Source: Clostridiales bacterium
Lineage (GTDB): Bacteria; Bacillota; Clostridia; Saccharofermentanales; Saccharofermentanaceae
Length of the DNA: 64,000 bases
NCBI GenBank assembly: GCA_017551865.1
Contig: JAFZKB010000012.1
Span: forward strand, 62,001 to 126,000
Direction: 5' to 3'
Shown: in pieces, positions 61,263-64,000 of the stretch
How the letters are laid out: every line of letters starts with the position of its first letter
Position numbering within the stretch: position 1 is the stretch's first letter
Program-made: the position numbers and the translations under genes
The notes under the pieces: model-generated
What the model was told of the DNA's origin: nothing
What the model saw: only the letters and a program-made list of their open reading frames with translations
Databases searched by the model: none

Positions 61263-61340
61263 GTTCTGGAATAAAATATGACGGAGCCTCATGAGGCGCG
61301 AAAGCGGCGAGGACAGATCCGGAATAGTTTATTCCAGAAC
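61263..61340. repeat. 13-bp inverted repeat joining the ends of the lipoprotein gene and mnmA
   Basis: GTTCTGGAATAAA (61263-61275) and TTTATTCCAGAAC (61328-61340) match perfectly, 52 bp apart. The right arm includes the mnmA stop and last codons. Between them GCCTCATGAGGC (61286-61297) is a perfect 12-bp palindrome. The pair may act as a bidirectional end signal. Confidence 0.75.
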
Positions 61341-62402
61341 GATCGTGCCGCCGCCCAGGACCTCGTCGCCGTTATAGAAAACAGCTGCCTGACCGGGTGT
61401 GATCGCGCGGATCGGCTCATCGAAAACAAGCTTCACTTTTCCGTCTTCCAGCGGGAACGCTGTCGCCCACTGTTCTTTCTGGTGGTAGCGGAGCTTGGCC
61501 TGAACACGGACTTCACCCTTCGGAACTTCGCCGGATATCCAGTTCACATCATCGATCAGGGCCTCGGTGTTCCGGAGGTCTTCATCGTACACGAGGATGA
61601 CGCGGTTATTTTCCACATCGAGACGGGAGACATACATCGGAGCCGGAAGCGCAAGTCCCAGGCCTCTTCTCTGTCCCGGAGTATAGGCTACGATGCCTTT
61701 ATGCGTGCCCAGCACTTTTCCATCCTTATCGACGAAATCGCCTGCCGGATATTCTTTTCCGGTGGTCTTTTTGAGAAAAGAAACGTAGTCGCCGTCGGGG
61801 ACAAAACAGATATCCTGACTCTCTCTTTTTTCGGCATTGATCATGCCGGCATCCTTTGCGATTTCACGGACCTCCGTCTTCTTAAGATCGCCCAGGGGAA
61901 ACACCGTATGTGCCAGCTGTTCCTGCGTCAGCGTATAAAGGACATAGCTCTGGTCCTTGGTCTCATCCAGTGCCTTAAGAAGATGGTAGCGGCCATCATC
62001 TCTTTTCTCGATCCTTGCATAGTGGCCGGTGACGATCACGTCGCACTTTAAGACCTGCGCGCGCTCATAAAGTTTTCCGAATTTAAGATAGCGGTTACAG
62101 TCGATACAGGGATTCGGCGTGCGGCCATGTTCATAGCAATCCACGAACTTGCCGATGACCTTTTCCTTGAACTCTTCCTTAAAGTTGAAAACGTAATACG
62201 GGATTCCAAGGTGCATGCAGACAGAGCGCGCATCTTCGACATCATCTAAAGAGCAGCATGTCTTGGGATTGGCAACGACGATATCTTCGTTACTGTAAAG
62301 CTTCATGGTACAGCCGATACAGTCGTACCCTCTGTCCATCATGATCTTGGCGGCCAGGGAAGAATCCACGCCGCCGCTCATTGCGATCAGGGCGCTGCTC
62401 AT
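61329..62402 (-). CDS. mnmA: tRNA-specific 2-thiouridylase MnmA
   Basis: A 357-residue enzyme that puts the sulfur on U34 of tRNA-Glu, -Gln and -Lys. The PP-loop SGGVDSSLAA is at about 9-18. The catalytic pair is Cys in NPCIDCNRYLKF (near 100) and Cys in ESQDICFVPDGDYVSFL (near 200). VTGHYARI and GQRRGLGLAL are further family marks. An additional Cys pair KTCCSLDDVEDA near 50 is seen in a subgroup. It overlaps nadA by 4 bp (ATGA). mnmA next to nadA is an arrangement I do not know as standard. Confidence 0.92.
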   Translation of the reverse strand: MSSALIAMSGGVDSSLAAKIMMDRGYDCIGCTMKLYSNEDIVVANPKTCCSLDDVEDARSVCMHLGIPYYVFNFKEEFKEKVIGKFVDCYEHGRTPNPCIDCNRYLKFGKLYERAQVLKCDVIVTGHYARIEKRDDGRYHLLKALDETKDQSYVLYTLTQEQLAHTVFPLGDLKKTEVREIAKDAGMINAEKRESQDICFVPDGDYVSFLKKTTGKEYPAGDFVDKDGKVLGTHKGIVAYTPGQRRGLGLALPAPMYVSRLDVENNRVILVYDEDLRNTEALIDDVNWISGEVPKGEVRVQAKLRYHQKEQWATAFPLEDGKVKLVFDEPIRAITPGQAAVFYNGDEVLGGGTIVLE

Positions 62403-63316
62403 TTTCCTAAGTCCAGCATCGCGTCAATGCACTTTCTGGAATCGCGGATCAGCTCATCACTCATGAGGATCTCTTCACCGCCGGTGCCGAGGATAGTGCG
62501 GTACACATCGACCAGCGTCGTAGCCTGCATGTTGTGGCAGACGCAGTCTTTGGAAAGCGGGAAGAAGCTCTTGTCCGGGCAGTCGAACTGCAGATGCTCG
62601 ACGATACTGTTTTCCGTCGCAATGATGAATTCCTTCTCGTCGCTCTTTTTCGCATAGGCCATGATCTCCGTTGTGGATCCGACGAAATCCGCCTGAGCGA
62701 CAAATTCCGGGCGGCTCTCCGGATGGATCAGGATCTTGGCACCCGGGTGCTCCTCGCGGGCTCTGTCAAAATCTCTCTGCGTAAAGCGCAGATGGGTCGG
62801 ACATCCGCCGTGAACGAGCTTCATCTTTTTTTCCGGAAGCTTCTTGCCGATCCAGTCGCCGAGGTTACAGTCCGGTACGAAAAGGATCTTATCGTTATCG
62901 ATATTCCGGATGATCTTGACGGCGGAAGAAGATGTGACCGCCACATCGCAGAGCGTCTTTAATTCCGCGGTGGTGTTGATATAGGCAACCACAGTATGGT
63001 CCGGGTTTTCCTGCTTTAATGCGGCAAGCATCTCCGGCTCGATCTGCTCAGCCATCGGGCAGCCGGCGATCGGATTTGCGAGATATACCTGCTTTTCCGG
63101 CGAAAGCATTTTCACGGTCTCCGCCATAAAACGGACGCCGCACATGATGACTTTTTTCGCGGAAACTTTCGCCGCTTCCTGGGCAAGTCCGAAGGAATCG
63201 CCGATGTAGTCTGCGACCTCCCAGATATCGTGACGCTGATATGCATGCACTAAAATGCAGATATCGCGTTCCTTTTTCTCCTTGTTGATCGCATCCTGTA
63301 ATTCTCGAACTGTCAT
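62399..63316 (-). CDS. nadA: Quinolinate synthase
   Basis: A 305-residue NadA, the 4Fe-4S enzyme that makes quinolinate from iminoaspartate and dihydroxyacetone phosphate for NAD synthesis. The three cluster cysteines are in KVIMCGVRFMAET (near 60), VHGGCPTHLRFTQRD or, for the cluster, the NPIAGCPMAEQ (near 87) and DCVCHNMQATTL (near 265) regions. The ATG at 63316 has AGAGGGG upstream; the frame is open to 63394 but lacks a ribosome site. nadB and nadC are not in the window. Confidence 0.9.
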   Translation of the reverse strand: MTVRELQDAINKEKKERDICILVHAYQRHDIWEVADYIGDSFGLAQEAAKVSAKKVIMCGVRFMAETVKMLSPEKQVYLANPIAGCPMAEQIEPEMLAALKQENPDHTVVAYINTTAELKTLCDVAVTSSSAVKIIRNIDNDKILFVPDCNLGDWIGKKLPEKKMKLVHGGCPTHLRFTQRDFDRAREEHPGAKILIHPESRPEFVAQADFVGSTTEIMAYAKKSDEKEFIIATENSIVEHLQFDCPDKSFFPLSKDCVCHNMQATTLVDVYRTILGTGGEEILMSDELIRDSRKCIDAMLDLGK

Positions 63317-63383
63317 ATTTCCCCTCTCTTTTCCGCATTCCGCGCGAAAAGCACCTGTAATTTCTTTGTGTTCCGAAAAGTTT

Positions 63384-64000
63384 TTATCCATCAATGAACA
63401 TCGGGAAATAGCTCTCGATGTCGTCGAAGAATTTCTTTAAGTGGATCAGATCCGTCGCCGCCTTGTGCACGGTGATTGAGATCGGCAGATACTTTCTTCC
63501 GCCTTCCTCAATGATCTTGCACATATCTACCGCCGGGAAGAAATAATCCTTCATCTCGTGAAGATCGACAGAGAATCCGTCAAAGGAAAACCACGGGTTG
63601 AAGCAGACATTATAGCTGTTCGTCGGCGGCATTCCTTTCATAGCGAAAACGCCTTTGCTGGAACCGTACTTTTCCAGGTCGTTTAAGAACTTTTCGTTAA
63701 AAACGGCAAAATCCTCATCGTATTCTGTCCAGAGGATCGTACTGGTCTCATCGTCTTCGTGATAGACCGGATATGCCGGATTCAGGTAGTTCCACCAGCC
63801 GATCTGTCCATCTTTATACGCTACACTGAGCTCGCCCTGGTTGTTGATGGCGCGCGTCACCATATAGTAGAAAACGCAGTCCTGGCGGTATCCCTTCTTC
63901 TCGATCGCAGGAAGCAGATCCGTCACATCGATCCTTCTATTTAGGGAGATATTCATCGGGAACATCTTCGCATAGTAGTGAAAATGCTGGGCACGCGGCC
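63384..64000 (-). CDS. Chloramphenicol acetyltransferase-like protein (5' end outside the window)
   Basis: The frame is open to base 64000. Upstream of the ATG at 63965 it still reads PRAQHFHYYAK, matching the CAT N-terminus (W..R..HF.FY), so the real start lies outside and the ATG is not the start. The rest has MNISLNRRIDVTDLLPAIEKKG, WTEYDEDFAVFNEKFLNDL, and PTNSYNVCFNPWFSFDGF. The C-terminal catalytic motif of CAT is HHAVCDGYH; here it is VHKAATDLIHL, so the catalytic second His is Lys. The protein may not acetylate chloramphenicol. 205 residues lie in the window. Confidence 0.8.
   Translation of the reverse strand, partial: PRAQHFHYYAKMFPMNISLNRRIDVTDLLPAIEKKGYRQDCVFYYMVTRAINNQGELSVAYKDGQIGWWNYLNPAYPVYHEDDETSTILWTEYDEDFAVFNEKFLNDLEKYGSSKGVFAMKGMPPTNSYNVCFNPWFSFDGFSVDLHEMKDYFFPAVDMCKIIEEGGRKYLPISITVHKAATDLIHLKKFFDDIESYFPMFIDG

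Noticed and set aside
63384..63965. CAT-like gene as a complete gene starting at the ATG at 63965
   Set aside because: The frame stays open to the window edge and the upstream residues match the CAT N-terminus, so the gene is cut by the window.

Overview
The window comes from a chromosome of an anaerobic Firmicute, most likely class Clostridia, of moderate G+C (judged by eye, not computed). The evidence is the hprK-murB-rapZ-whiA cluster, a T-box leader, a PadR plus HAAS/DUF1700 pair, a Bce-type peptide-sensing module, a two-gene SufC/SufB-like Fe-S operon, sigma-A promoters with TTGACA and TATAAT boxes, strong GGAGG ribosome sites and classical hairpin/U-run terminators. I cannot name the genus. 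The content is mainly core and housekeeping, not a prophage or integrative element; I saw no insertion sequence, integrase, cas gene or rRNA.

Layout. 1-6200: end of a response regulator, an XRE regulator with a palindrome at its start, then mostly leftward enzymes (AlkD, nitrilase-like, methyltransferase, 23S uracil methyltransferase, YigZ, a NUDIX protein with a broken box). 6363-8170: a membrane-anchored glycosidase-like protein, its terminator, then a very regular array of six inverted-repeat units (array 1). 8198-17136: a long leftward run with nucleoside kinase, metA, nnrD, alr, a secreted fibronectin-type protein and a PQQ-type beta-propeller protein. 17422-24681: EamA transporter, HI0933-type flavoprotein, large membrane protein, ddl, glnA. 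24766-28121: macrodomain fusion, zinc-ribbon membrane protein and a second six-unit array (array 2). 28122-32370: phenylacetate-CoA ligase behind a T-box that reads best as Phe-specific, and a PadR/HAAS membrane operon with a palindromic operator on its promoter. 32507-38517: whiA, rapZ, murB, hprK and an EF-G paralogue. 38780-44967: zinc-ribbon, coiled-coil and membrane proteins, a CAP-domain surface protein and an orphan prepilin. 45274-51759: cca, iron alcohol dehydrogenase, GH31, a secreted repeat protein and tRNA-Ala(CGC). 51842-60552: ECF sigma/anti-sigma, SufC/SufB-like pair and the Bce-type ABC transporter with its two-component system. 60786-64000: lipoprotein, mnmA, nadA and a CAT-like acetyltransferase that runs off the right edge.

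The most unusual features are the two intergenic arrays at 7878-8170 and 27663-27949. Each has six units built from two short inverted arms. In array 1 the two arms of every unit start exactly 28 bp apart, and units repeat every 51 or 52 bp in strict alternation. In array 2 the arms are 26 bp apart and units repeat every 53 bp, except one unit that is shorter by exactly 10 bp and marks a switch in unit orientation. Arm sequences differ between the arrays (CCGTAT/ATACGG and CCCATG/CATGGG) and the interiors vary, but the spacing is kept. I know of no named element with this design and cannot search for one here.
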